Made by a program: the position numbers and the translations under genes
NCBI GenBank assembly: GCA_018401415.1
Contig: JAGYKV010000018.1
Coordinates: 214,039-278,038 of the forward strand
Source of the DNA: Candidatus Nanopelagicales bacterium
GTDB taxonomy: Bacteria; Actinomycetota; Actinomycetes; S36-B12
Length of the DNA stretch: 64,000 nucleotides
Direction: 5' to 3'
Notes under the pieces: generated by a model
Databases searched by the model: none
Told to the model about the DNA's origin: nothing
What the model saw: only the letters and a program-made list of their open reading frames with translations
In this document: one piece after another, positions 18,240 to 26,319 of the stretch
Position numbering within the stretch: the first letter of the stretch is position 1
Layout: every line of letters starts with the position of its first letter

Positions 18240-18839
18240 TTCCTCGTCAGGATGGAGTTGCAGCGACGCCGCGAAGTGGCCGCAGGCGCTACGGGAGTTC
18301 ACCCGGGCCATCAGCCCCGCGAAGACGGTGAACCGCGAATAGTCATCGATCCCCGTCAGAGCCCTCAGCTCGGTCCCGTCGGCCTGCAGGATCCCCCCGA
18401 CCACGTCCATCTGCCACAACTCCATCGCCGTGCTCCACTCCCACCGCTTGAACTTGCGATCCCGGCGCCGGGCGTTCGGGTCGATCAGTCACTACCGTCT
18501 CAGGAGTCGGTAGATCCCCGACCTCGATGGCAGCGGGTGAATCCCCTCCCGGGCCAGGCTCGTGCAGCCGCCGCCGAGGCCCCCACTTGGGATGGGCCGC
18601 CGCAGTTCCAGCATCACCGCCTCCACCGCAGCCGGCATCTGCTGCGCGCACTCCCTCGGCCGATGCGATCGATCCGCCAACGCCGCCAGCCTACCCCGTT
18701 CATTCCGGGCCAGCCACGCTTGCACAGTCTGACGCGACACGTTGAACCGCCGCGCCACCTCCACCACGAACTCACCGTCGTGGATCACGAAAGACACTGC
18801 CTGATACCTCTGCGCCATGACACTCAGATCCACCAACAA
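18240..18839 (-). pseudogene. IS481-family transposase remnant
   Basis: The N-terminal HTH region (FVVEVARRFNVSRQTVQAWL, LAALADRSHRPRECAQQMP) is followed, after frame changes near 18500 and 18425, by the start of the DDE domain (MELWQMDVVGGILQADGTE, LTGIDDYSRFTVFAGL). The rest of the catalytic domain is missing. It lies between the RhaM gene and the second operon and is a dead insertion. Confidence 0.85.
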
Positions 18840-18847
18840 CGGAGGAG

Positions 18848-18876
18848 TGTCAAACTACATCTGCATTTCACTGACA
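18848..18876. repeat. IS terminal inverted repeat, copy 1
   Basis: A 29-bp sequence starting TGTCAAACTACATCTGCATT and ending TTCACTGACA, immediately upstream of the remnant transposase start. An inverted, diverged partner lies at 19113-19142, sharing the core CATCTGCATTTCA. Confidence 0.7.
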
Positions 18877-19112
18877 TAGAAAGTCTGATGGTACGTACGT
18901 TTCAGGCGGGTTCAGTGTGTTTCTCCAAGGGCCTGGGCGATGGTTCTGGGTGTGCTCGGCCGGCCGGGGCCTGACGCAGTAACGACGGTGCGAACCTGTG
19001 CGGCTTGAACCCGTCACACCATCGAAATAGAACCCCCGTAGCGGGCACTCCGGCATCTCCACAATTTCCGAAAAATCCCCCATTCCAAGAGTGTCCTTCG
19101 ATCCCACAAGCT

Positions 19113-19142
19113 AGGTCAATGAAATGCAGATGTTGAGTGTCA
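19113..19142. repeat. IS terminal inverted repeat, copy 2 (inverted)
   Basis: Complement of a diverged copy of 18848-18876 (shared core TGAAATGCAGATG). The 240 bp between the two repeats contain no recognisable gene. Confidence 0.6.
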
Positions 19143-19160
19143 AACAATCAGATTGAACCG

Positions 19161-19226
19161 CCGTAAGGCATCAGCCGAAACCGCGTAAAGAAACAGGCGA
19201 AGCCAATCCGTAAAGCATCAGCCGAA
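19161..19226. repeat. Two direct copies of an 18-19 bp sequence
   Basis: CCGTAAGGCATCAGCCGAA (19161-19179) and CCGTAAAGCATCAGCCGAA (19208-19226), 47 bp apart, in a gene-free stretch full of transposon debris. Confidence 0.7.
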
Positions 19227-19244
19227 CCTCAACAGCGACCCACA

Positions 19245-19293
19245 GTTGTGAAGTCCCGGGACAGGGGTTAACGATGTCCCCGGACTTCACAAC
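19245..19293. repeat. 19-bp inverted repeat
   Basis: GTTGTGAAGTCCCGGGACA (19245-19263) and its complement with one mismatch (19275-19293) around an 11-nt centre. No T-run follows. It looks like an insertion-sequence end or recombination site rather than a terminator. Confidence 0.7.
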
Positions 19294-19870
19294 GTGCGCC
19301 CGGAGGAACTCGAATCCCCAACCGACCGGGTGTCCGATGGTGGTACCTGGATCGCAGCAGCATCGGGATCGGGGAAAGCCGATATGACTGTCGAGGGACT
19401 GGGCTTACAGATTCCTCGACCAGTTCGTCGCAGGAGGATGGGTCCGCATTTGCTGCCGCGAACTCACGTCCGCGATTGCAGTCCAGACGGCCAGGATCGC
19501 GAGGGGCTTGCTGATCACCACAATCGGACGACCTCGGAAGGAAGCTCGGTGTCCCGCATTGCGGACTCACCGGACGTGGGGTGCCAGGCTTCAACTCGCG
19601 GAATCCGCGTGCGTCCAGCTCGTCGAGGTCAAGCGGGTGCTTACTGAAGTCATGTCCTGCGCTCGACACGCTAGGCATGAATCTCGACAAATGGTGACCG
19701 CTGGACTCATCGGCAGATCGGCGATATCGAGGACGCAGCACTAGCCATGGCCGGACTGCATTGACCCGCGACTGCGCCGGGTTAGTCCAACTGTGCCCAT
19801 GAGTGTCTCACGATGGTAGCACCATCTGGTTCGGCTCTGGACGCCCGAGTTCGGGCGACCTGCCGACAGT
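19294..19870. other. Gene-free stretch in transposon debris
   Basis: About 580 bp. A 157-codon open frame on the minus strand (19268-19741) exists, but its composition (Arg, Pro and Ser rich, no hydrophobic periodicity) does not look like protein. I see no functional feature. Confidence 0.5.
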
Positions 19871-19880
19871 CGCATGCGGA

Positions 19881-19922
19881 GAGGTCAAACGCTTGACTTC
19901 TGGGCACAGACCCGGCTACTCT
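19881..19922 (+). promoter_or_regulatory. Promoter with overlapping LacI-type operator, lipoyl/CoA operon
   Basis: GAGGTCAAACGCTTGACTTC (19881-19900) contains the palindrome GTCAA-ACGC-TTGAC. Its TTGACT (19893-19898) also serves as -35, followed after 18 bp by TACTCT (19917-19922). Repressor binding would therefore block polymerase. The arrangement is nearly the same as at 25294-25334. Confidence 0.7.
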
Positions 19923-19975
19923 GTGCAGCATCGGATGGTTCGACCAAGTCCCACAGGTGGACGAGTGGAGGTCTA

Positions 19976-20218
19976 GTGCGTGTCACAGTCAAGCTCCCGC
20001 GACTTTCTGACGCGGGAGATGACGCTGCGGTTGTGGCCTGGGAGGCGCAAGTGGGTGCGGTCCTTCAAGCTGGTGATGCGTTGGTAAGCGTGGAGACAGC
20101 GAAGGCACAGGTATCGGTCCCAACACCCGTTGCAGGCGTTCTTGTCGAGCAACTCGTGGATCTCGACGATGAGATCGAGGTGGGAGCAGCCATCGCGGTG
20201 CTTGAGGTGACCCCATGA
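19976..20218 (+). CDS. Free-standing lipoyl domain protein
   Basis: 80 residues forming a single biotinyl/lipoyl domain: VKLPRLSDAGDDAAVVAWEA, then the lipoylation hairpin SVETAKAQVSVPTPVAG with the modifiable Lys in ETAKA. E2 proteins continue with an E1/E3-binding domain and an acyltransferase core; none follows. The next gene starts in a 4-base overlap (ATGA). It presumably carries acyl groups from the E1 enzyme encoded downstream. Either a novel stand-alone swinging-arm carrier or a partner of an E2 core encoded elsewhere. The GTG at 19976 is chosen because the domain begins there. Confidence 0.82.
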   Translation: MRVTVKLPRLSDAGDDAAVVAWEAQVGAVLQAGDALVSVETAKAQVSVPTPVAGVLVEQLVDLDDEIEVGAAIAVLEVTP

Positions 20219-20730
20219 GCGGGAGGATTTATGATGCTCGCAACGAGCGTTTTGGCGGCTTTCTTTTCGACTACTCAGTCGGTGACGTGTATCGCCATTG
20301 GCCGGGCAAAACCATCACCGACGCTGAGAACCACCTGTTCTGCCTGTTGACGCTTGCGAACAGCCCCATTCACACAGACCGCGAATTTGCCCAGGACGAG
20401 ACCATCTTCGGCCGGAACGTCATCGTAGGGACGTATGTCTACTCCCTACTTCTAGGGATGAGTGTTCCCGACATCTCAGGTAGGGCACTCGCCAACCTTG
20501 GCGTCCGTGAGTTGAAGCATCACGCGCCCATGTTCCCTGGCGACACCTTGTATGGGGAGTCGACCATTATCGACGTGCGCAATTCCACACGGTCGAATGA
20601 TCGTGGTGTGTTGACCGTGGCGACGCGCGGCACCAACCAGTCGGGCGAACTCGTGTGCTCGTTCGAGAGGTCGGTTCTGATTCCCACTCGCCCAGTGGCT
20701 GATGAATCGCAGGGGACGCCTCGTGCCTGA
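20215..20730 (+). CDS. MaoC-family (R)-hydratase/dehydratase
   Basis: 171-residue single hot-dog fold protein. Recognisable features are GDVYRHWPGKTITDAENHLFC, the active-site Asp/His-like region HTDREFAQDETIFG and GTYVYSLLLGMSV. MaoC proteins add or remove water on enoyl-CoA (mesaconyl-CoA, itaconyl-CoA and others). Together with the CoA-transferase that follows and the broken CitE-type lyase at 28373 it suggests a hydroxyacyl-CoA route similar in parts to C5-dicarboxylate breakdown. Confidence 0.85.
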   Translation: MSGRIYDARNERFGGFLFDYSVGDVYRHWPGKTITDAENHLFCLLTLANSPIHTDREFAQDETIFGRNVIVGTYVYSLLLGMSVPDISGRALANLGVRELKHHAPMFPGDTLYGESTIIDVRNSTRSNDRGVLTVATRGTNQSGELVCSFERSVLIPTRPVADESQGTPRA

Positions 20731-21859
20731 CGGAGTCGATCTTCCGACACATCGGGGCCCTTTGGCGGGAGTACGGGTCGTCGAGATTGCCACTGTTCTT
20801 GCAGGCCCTGGATGCGGCCGATACCTCGCCGACTTCGGCGCCGAGGTCGTCAAGATCGAGCGACCTCCGGGTGGGGACCCCTCGCGACGCATGGGCTGGT
20901 CGATGCCGGACGATCCGGAGTCCATGTTCTGGCGCATTGCCAACCGCAACAAGCGGACAATCGTGCTCGACCTCAAGGTGGAAGCGGATCTGGCCCGGGC
21001 GCTGGACCTCATTCTGTCGGCGGACATCCTCATCGAGAACATGCGACCCGGGAAGCTTGAGGCGCTAGGCCTCGGCCCGGAGGTCCTCCTAGACAGGAAT
21101 CCGAAGCTTGTCGTTGTGCGTGTGACTGGCTTCGGGCAGACGGGACCGTATGCCCAGCGGCCCGGTTTCGCGACAATCGCGGAGGCGCTTTCCGGGTTTG
21201 CCGAGATAAGCGGTGAGGCCGACGGGCCTCCGCTCCTGCCCCCAATTGCGCTCACTGATGAGGTGACGGGCATCGTTGCCGCCATGGGTGCAATGCTGGC
21301 TCTGCGCCACGCCGAACAGAGCGGGCACGGTCAGGTCGTCGACGTGAGCCTGTTCGAGAGCATGCTCCAACTGATGGGACCGCTCCCCGCGGCCTTCGAC
21401 TCACTGGGCTACCTCCAGCCTCGCATGGGAGCAGGCATCCCTTACACAACACCTCGTGGCACATACCAATGCTCAGATGGTTCATGGATCGCGTTGTCCG
21501 CGACCTCGGACAGCGTGGCGGGCAGGCTCATGACGGTGCTCGGTCTCGGAGAAGACGAGCGGTTCGACACGTTTAGGAATCGTGAGCTCAATCGAGAAGA
21601 GCTCGAGGCGCATGTGGCCGCATGGGTCGCTGCCCGCTCGCAGCAAGAGGTCATCGACATGCTCACTGATGCGGATGCTGCGGTGGCCCCCGTCTACTCC
21701 ATGCGGGACATCGTGGCGGATCCGCACGTGCAGTCACGGCAGTCCCTCGTGCGCGTCGATGGGATTCTCATGCAGGGCCCGATCGTTGGGCTCTCGGTCA
21801 CTCCAGGGGAGATCCGTTGGGCCGGTCCGGACTTGCCGGCAGTCGAGCAGGCGACTTAG
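20723..21859 (+). CDS. CaiB/BaiF family III CoA-transferase
   Basis: About 378 residues with the family start GPLAGVRVVEIATVLAGPGC, the Asp nucleophile region LILSADILIENMRPGKLEAL, and the C-terminal DADAAVAPVYSMRDIVADP. These dimeric enzymes swap CoA between carboxylic acids through an aspartyl-CoA thioester. The GTG at 20723 has a good AGGGGAC ribosome-binding site and overlaps the MaoC stop; an ATG at 20702 is possible. It would activate the acid substrate for the MaoC and lyase steps. Confidence 0.9.
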   Translation: MPDGVDLPTHRGPLAGVRVVEIATVLAGPGCGRYLADFGAEVVKIERPPGGDPSRRMGWSMPDDPESMFWRIANRNKRTIVLDLKVEADLARALDLILSADILIENMRPGKLEALGLGPEVLLDRNPKLVVVRVTGFGQTGPYAQRPGFATIAEALSGFAEISGEADGPPLLPPIALTDEVTGIVAAMGAMLALRHAEQSGHGQVVDVSLFESMLQLMGPLPAAFDSLGYLQPRMGAGIPYTTPRGTYQCSDGSWIALSATSDSVAGRLMTVLGLGEDERFDTFRNRELNREELEAHVAAWVAARSQQEVIDMLTDADAAVAPVYSMRDIVADPHVQSRQSLVRVDGILMQGPIVGLSVTPGEIRWAGPDLPAVEQAT

Positions 21860-21885
21860 GTTCCGGCGGGGATTGGAGGAATTGC

Positions 21886-22248
21886 ATGGACTTTTTGGTG
21901 CGGATAAGTGTCACCTGGCCACCGGACGGTGACCCGGATCTACTCGACGACCTGCGCAAACAGGAGGCCGACGTCGCACGCGAACTCGCAGCCGAGGGTC
22001 GGCTCGTCCGACTCTGGCGAGTCCCCGGGCGCTGGGCCAACGTCGGCATTTGGAGGGGGGCGGACGCTGACGAACTCCATGCGGCGCTGAATCGACTCCC
22101 ATTCATTCCATGGCTGGACATCTGTGTGGAACCTTTGGCCAGTCATCCGAATGATCCAGGCACTTGGAAGGACCCCTCATTAAGATGCGCTACCGACAGG
22201 CGATCGGGCGTGCTCTCGCAGACGCGATGGAGTCAGATGAATGTGTAA
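21886..22248 (+). CDS. Muconolactone delta-isomerase-like protein
   Basis: The first 93 residues match the small ferredoxin-like muconolactone isomerase family: MDFLVRISVTWPPDGD, GRLVRLWRVPGRWANVGIW, DELHAALNRLPFIPWLDICV, LASHPND. True catechol-pathway members are about 92-96 residues. This frame runs on for about 27 more codons and overlaps the E1 beta start by 65 bp, so an indel near the natural stop is possible. Isomerisation of an unsaturated lactone is the known family reaction; no other catechol-pathway gene is present, so the substrate is probably different. GGAGG precedes the ATG. Confidence 0.75.
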   Translation: MDFLVRISVTWPPDGDPDLLDDLRKQEADVARELAAEGRLVRLWRVPGRWANVGIWRGADADELHAALNRLPFIPWLDICVEPLASHPNDPGTWKDPSLRCATDRRSGVLSQTRWSQMNV

Positions 22249-23180
22249 TCGTCCTCGGTGAGGACGTTGGTGCGGCGGGTGGGGCATTCAAGGTTACTGA
22301 GGGACTCCAGGAGAGATTCGGGGTGAGGCGCGTCATCGACACACCAATTTCAGAGACAGCAATTCTGGGAGGGGCAATGGGCGCTGCAATAGCTGGCCTA
22401 CGCCCTGTAGCCGAGATGATGTTCGTTGAGTTTGCGGGGGTAGCGCTTGACCAGTTGGTCACCGAGGCGGCGACTGTTCGGTATCTCAGCCGAGGGCAAC
22501 TAAATGTGCCCATGGTGCTCAGAACGGCCGTGGGAGGAGGCCAGGGGTTCGGCGCCCAGCATTCGCAGGTGCTCGATCACTGGTTCACATCCTCGCCGGG
22601 TCTGAAGGTCGCCATGCCAGCCGACCCCAATAGTGCCTACCACATCACACGTCTGGCTATCTGGGATGACGACCCAGTAGTTGTCCTCGAGCACAAGGGC
22701 TTGTACGGCGATCGCGGCGAGGTTGATCTGGAAGAACCACCATGGGCGATCGGCGAGGCAGTAACCATGCGAGTGGGTCAGGACGTCACCATCGTGGCGG
22801 CAGGGGCGATGGTCTCCGTGGCTCTGGCTGCAGCGGAGACCAATCCAGGATGGTCTGCGGATGTGATCGACCTGCGTTGGCTGAGGCCCTGGGACGTCGA
22901 TCAGGTCCTTGCCAGCGTGGCAAAGACGGGAGTCCTCGTTACGGTGGAGGAAGCGGGCCCGAGTGCGGGCTGGGGTGGCGACGTGTCGCTAACTGTGTGC
23001 CAGACCCTATGGTCGCGAATGAAATTTCCTCCGCTTCGAGTGACTACGCCGGACGCCCCCGTTCCTCACGCGCAGGAATTGGAGAGGCGTTTCCTGCCGA
23101 ATGCCGAGTACGTCGTGCAGCAGGTATCGAGCCTGCTCGAAACGGGCAGTGTGCCGCTGCCTTGGTGGGAGTACCGATGA
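22184..23180 (+). CDS. 2-oxoacid dehydrogenase E1 beta subunit, second copy
   Basis: About 331 residues, paralogous to 5215-6204: ESDECVIVLGEDVGAAGGAF, DTPISETAILGGAMGAAIAG, FGAQHSQVLDHWF. Together with the next gene it makes a second heterotetrameric E1. The ATG at 22184 is chosen from the family start (MRYRQAIGRALADAM). It lies downstream of the lipoyl-domain gene in the same operon and overlaps the alpha gene by four bases (beta before alpha, the reverse of the first pair). Confidence 0.92.
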
Positions 23181-24160
23181 GCATTGAGTCCCCGGAGCAC
23201 TTGCGTCGGAGGGGCCTTGCCTCCGACCTTGGCCGATTGAAGCGGATGATCGAGATCCGCGAAGTCGAGGAAACGATCCAGAGCCTGTATAGCGCGGGCG
23301 AGATCAGGGGCAGTACCCACCTCTACTCCGGCCAGGAGGCAGTTGCCGTTGGGCTGGCCTCCGTCGCGCCGCTCGGGGATACCGTCGCGTGCACATACCG
23401 TGGTCACGGCATGGCCCTGGCGCTCGGAATGGAGCCGACCGCCGTGATCGGTGAGGTCTGCGGTCGGAGCACGGGCTGCGTGGGAGGCATCGGCGGATCA
23501 ATGCACTTGTGCGATCCCTCGATCGGGCTGCTACCCACCTTTGCCATCGTCGGCGCGCAGATCCCCGTCGCGGTGGGGGTGGCACTGGCTTCCGCGTACC
23601 GGGCCGCAGACTCCGTGGCCTGGGCCGTGCTCGGAGACGGGGCGACCAACATTGGTGCATTCCACGAGTCATTGAACATGGCCAGTGTCATGGGGCTTCC
23701 CGTTGTTTTCGTCATTGAGAACAACCTCTATGGGGAGTACAGCCCGCTTCGCTGGACGACGCCGCTGGATGACCTGTTCCGTAGAGGCGAGGCGTACGAC
23801 ATGCGGGCCGCGGCAGTCGACGGCCAGGATGTCCACGCCGTGGCCGAGGCACTGGCCGAGGCGCGAAGCCATGCAGCAGCGGGCCGCGGGCCTTCGCTCA
23901 TCGAGGCCAAGACATATCGCTACAGCGGGCATTCGCGTTCTGATCTGGGCCTGTACCGATCGGCGGACGAGGTCCAGACGTGGGTCAGTCGGGATCCGAT
24001 TGGGATTCTTGCAGAGCGGATCTGGCCGGAAGGGCACTCTTCACGCTTGTCCGAGATGGTCGAGCAGGTCCGTTCCGAGGTGCGCGCCGCTACAGAGCAC
24101 GCGCTCAGGCCCATGCCCCCCATTGACAAGGTCGAGATGCTGAGGCACATCACAGGCTAG
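23177..24160 (+). CDS. 2-oxoacid dehydrogenase E1 alpha subunit, second copy
   Basis: 327 residues, full length for the family. Thiamine diphosphate motif GDGATNIGAFHESLNMA...ENN at about residues 156-186, and IRGSTHLYSGQEAVAVGLAS plus TYRGHGMALALG upstream. GSMHLCD and NNLYGEYSP resemble acetoin/branched-chain type E1 alpha. The start is the ATG of the ATGA overlap; the open frame upstream is a shadow of the beta gene. Product acyl groups would be passed to the lipoyl domain at 19976. Confidence 0.92.
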   Translation: MSIESPEHLRRRGLASDLGRLKRMIEIREVEETIQSLYSAGEIRGSTHLYSGQEAVAVGLASVAPLGDTVACTYRGHGMALALGMEPTAVIGEVCGRSTGCVGGIGGSMHLCDPSIGLLPTFAIVGAQIPVAVGVALASAYRAADSVAWAVLGDGATNIGAFHESLNMASVMGLPVVFVIENNLYGEYSPLRWTTPLDDLFRRGEAYDMRAAAVDGQDVHAVAEALAEARSHAAAGRGPSLIEAKTYRYSGHSRSDLGLYRSADEVQTWVSRDPIGILAERIWPEGHSSRLSEMVEQVRSEVRAATEHALRPMPPIDKVEMLRHITG

Positions 24161-24198
24161 TCTCGGGGCCGAACGCAAGGCTGTGAGAGGAGGTCGCG

Positions 24199-25273
24199 AT
24201 GCCAGGCAGGGCGGCAAATGCACTTGAGCGTCGCGTCACGCTCAAGGATGTGGGGAACGCAGTTGGCGTGGACCCGAGTCTGGTGTCCCGAGTTCTCAAC
24301 AACGACCCTTCGGCGAGCGCGTCGGAGGCCACCACGGCCCTGATCCTGTCTGAGGCCGGGCGCCTCGGGTACCGACCGAGTCTGACTGCCCGCGGTTTAC
24401 GGCTGAAGCGCACCTACGCCCTTGGCTTACTGGTGCCCGACTTGCAGAACCCCCTCTATGTCGCCATCGCAACCGCCGCGGAGGCAAAGGCCCGGGAGCT
24501 CGAATACGCCCTCGTCACGGGAATCCACTCCAGCGGCCAGCAGGAGGAGTCACTTTCCACGCTCCTCGTGGAAGAGCGCGTCGATGGGCTTCTCGTCGCC
24601 TCAGGCTCCATCGACAACGAATTCATGAGGGATCTGGCCACGGCGTCACGCAAGCCCATCGTTCTGGTGAACCGTCGAGTGAAGGGGATCCGGTCGTCGG
24701 TCGTCGTCGACGACGCTGCCGGCTCCACGCTGGCGGCCGAACATCTGCTGTCACTGGGCCACAGGCGGATCGCCGGCTTGTTCGGTCCTGACGAAGTCGA
24801 CACCACCCGGCGTCGGCGGGAAGGTTTCATGCAGGCCTTTGCTAAAACGGGCCTTCGGCCCGTTGAGATCGAGTTGCCGTCTCTGAACGCATCGGTGGCT
24901 CTCCAAAACACCCTGAAGGCCCTGTCTCGAGCACCCCGACGTGACCGGTCTCTTCGCCTCCAGCCTCACCGCCGGTCTCGGGGCACTGCGGGGCGCGAGG
25001 GTCAGTGCACGTCGGGTACCCGAGGACCTCTCCGTGGTGGCGCTTCACGACGATCCCATTGCGGATTATCTGTCACCACGACTCACGTGCGTTGCCCTGC
25101 CTGTCGAGGAGATGAGTTATCGCGCCGTCGACTTACTGGTCGAGCTTGTGGGTGGCGGCCCGAACCGGCACGTCATCGTGCGTGATGCGCCGTCTCTGGT
25201 GCTCCGCGAGTCCACCGGCGCCTACACGTCAACGGGCAAGCGTGCACCGCGGCGCAACTCTCGGACACCGTGA
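24199..25273 (+). pseudogene. LacI-family transcriptional regulator, frameshifted (second copy)
   Basis: HTH region TLKDVGNAVGVDPSLVSRVL and hinge TARGLRL, then the sugar-sensing domain (YALGLLVPDLQNPLYVAIAT, RVDGLLVASGSI). The frame shifts at about 24925-24931 after LKALSRAP; the expected continuation HPDVTGLFASSLTAGLGALR to the end at 25273 is in another frame. Rejoined it would be about 357 residues. It is a paralogue of the regulator at 4147-5188 and is broken at a corresponding place in the ligand-binding domain. A GGAGG ribosome-binding site precedes the ATG. Operators of matching type flank it. Confidence 0.85.
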
Positions 25274-25293
25274 CCAATCCGCTGTAAACAGAT

Positions 25294-25334
25294 TTGGTCA
25301 AACGCTTGACTTACCGAGACGGCGCGCGTAGCCT
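25294..25334 (+). promoter_or_regulatory. Promoter with overlapping LacI-type operator, third unit
   Basis: TTGGTCAAACGCTTGACTTA (25294-25313) has the same palindrome as 19881. TTGACT (25306-25311), 17 bp, TAGCCT (25329-25334) give a plausible sigma70 promoter. The leader of about 175 bp to the SDR start holds nothing else I recognise. Confidence 0.68.
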
Positions 25335-25508
25335 TACGGTCCGAGGGGACACCCGGCTGGAGTTCGCTCGGGTTCCACGGGCGTGGCAGGTGGTCCTCGT
25401 TGGCGTGGTCATCATCCTCGCCGCAAGCCCTTACCTCAGAGGCCTGCCACAGCGACTGTGATGTTCATCCATCTCGACCAGGGAGCACAAGCGAAGGGAT
25501 GAAGCGGA

Positions 25509-26245
25509 ATGACAAGCGACGATGGCGCCAATCGCTCGGGCATTGACGGACTCACCTGCATCGTCACTGGAGCCAGCCGCGGCATTGGGCACGCGATCGC
25601 GATCGCCCTTCGTGACGCCGGCGCCCGAGTCGCGTCCCTCGACATTGTGCCCCCGGGGACCAGTCGCTTCGGGATCGTGGACATCGCCTGTGACGTCTCC
25701 AATCCAGACGAAATCGAGGTCGCGGTCTCCACGGTGGAGCAGTCCTCGGCCCGCCCGTCGTGCTGGTCAACAACGCAGCCATGCTGCTGGTCTCCGGAAC
25801 CCTCGACACGACACTAGAGCAGTGGAACCGCGTCCACGCCGTCAATCTCACCGGCCCGTTCCTCCTAGCACGTAGGTGCGTTGGCGGCATGAAGGAGCGA
25901 GGCTTCGGTCGGCTAATCAACATCGGATCCAACTCCGGCAAGATGGGCGGTGTTAGCGGGGTGCCAGCGTATGCAGCCGCCAAGGCTGGCCTGCACAACC
26001 TCTCACGCGTCTGGGCCACCGAGTTCGGGCCCTTCGGCATCACCGCCAACACCGTTGCCGCCTGCCTCATCGACACGGAAATGGCCAGGAATGCCAGCCT
26101 GGAGGCACTTGTCGAACGCGTCCCTGTCCGCCGGATGGGCACTCCCGAGGATGTCGCGTGGACCGTCAGCTTCCTTGCAGACCGCCGTTCCGGATACATC
26201 AACGGCGAGGTGATGGACCTGAACGGCGGCTTCTATCTTGATTGA
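25509..26245 (+). pseudogene. SDR-family sugar dehydrogenase, frameshifted
   Basis: N-terminus with TGASRGIGHAIAIALRDAG and acidic residue SLDIV, favouring NAD. The frame changes at about 25740-25748, and the rest (VVLVNNAAMLLVSGTL, catalytic Ser in INIGSNSGKMGG, Tyr-Lys in YAAAKAG, closing YINGEVMDLNGG) follows in the next frame. Rejoined about 245 residues, a normal classical SDR. Candidate sugar 1-dehydrogenase making the lactone opened by the amidohydrolase two genes on. May be an assembly indel in a GC-rich run. Confidence 0.85.
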
Positions 26246-26319
26246 GACAGCAAGACAGCAACGGAGCGCCGGACGCCCGACCGGTGGCTTGACCGACCCA
26301 CACAGAAAGTGATCATCCC

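Noticed and set aside
19268..19741. 157-codon minus-strand ORF in the gap before the lipoyl operon
   Set aside because: Composition is low in hydrophobic residues and rich in Arg, Pro and Ser; no ribosome-binding site or family resemblance. Likely chance in GC-rich DNA.
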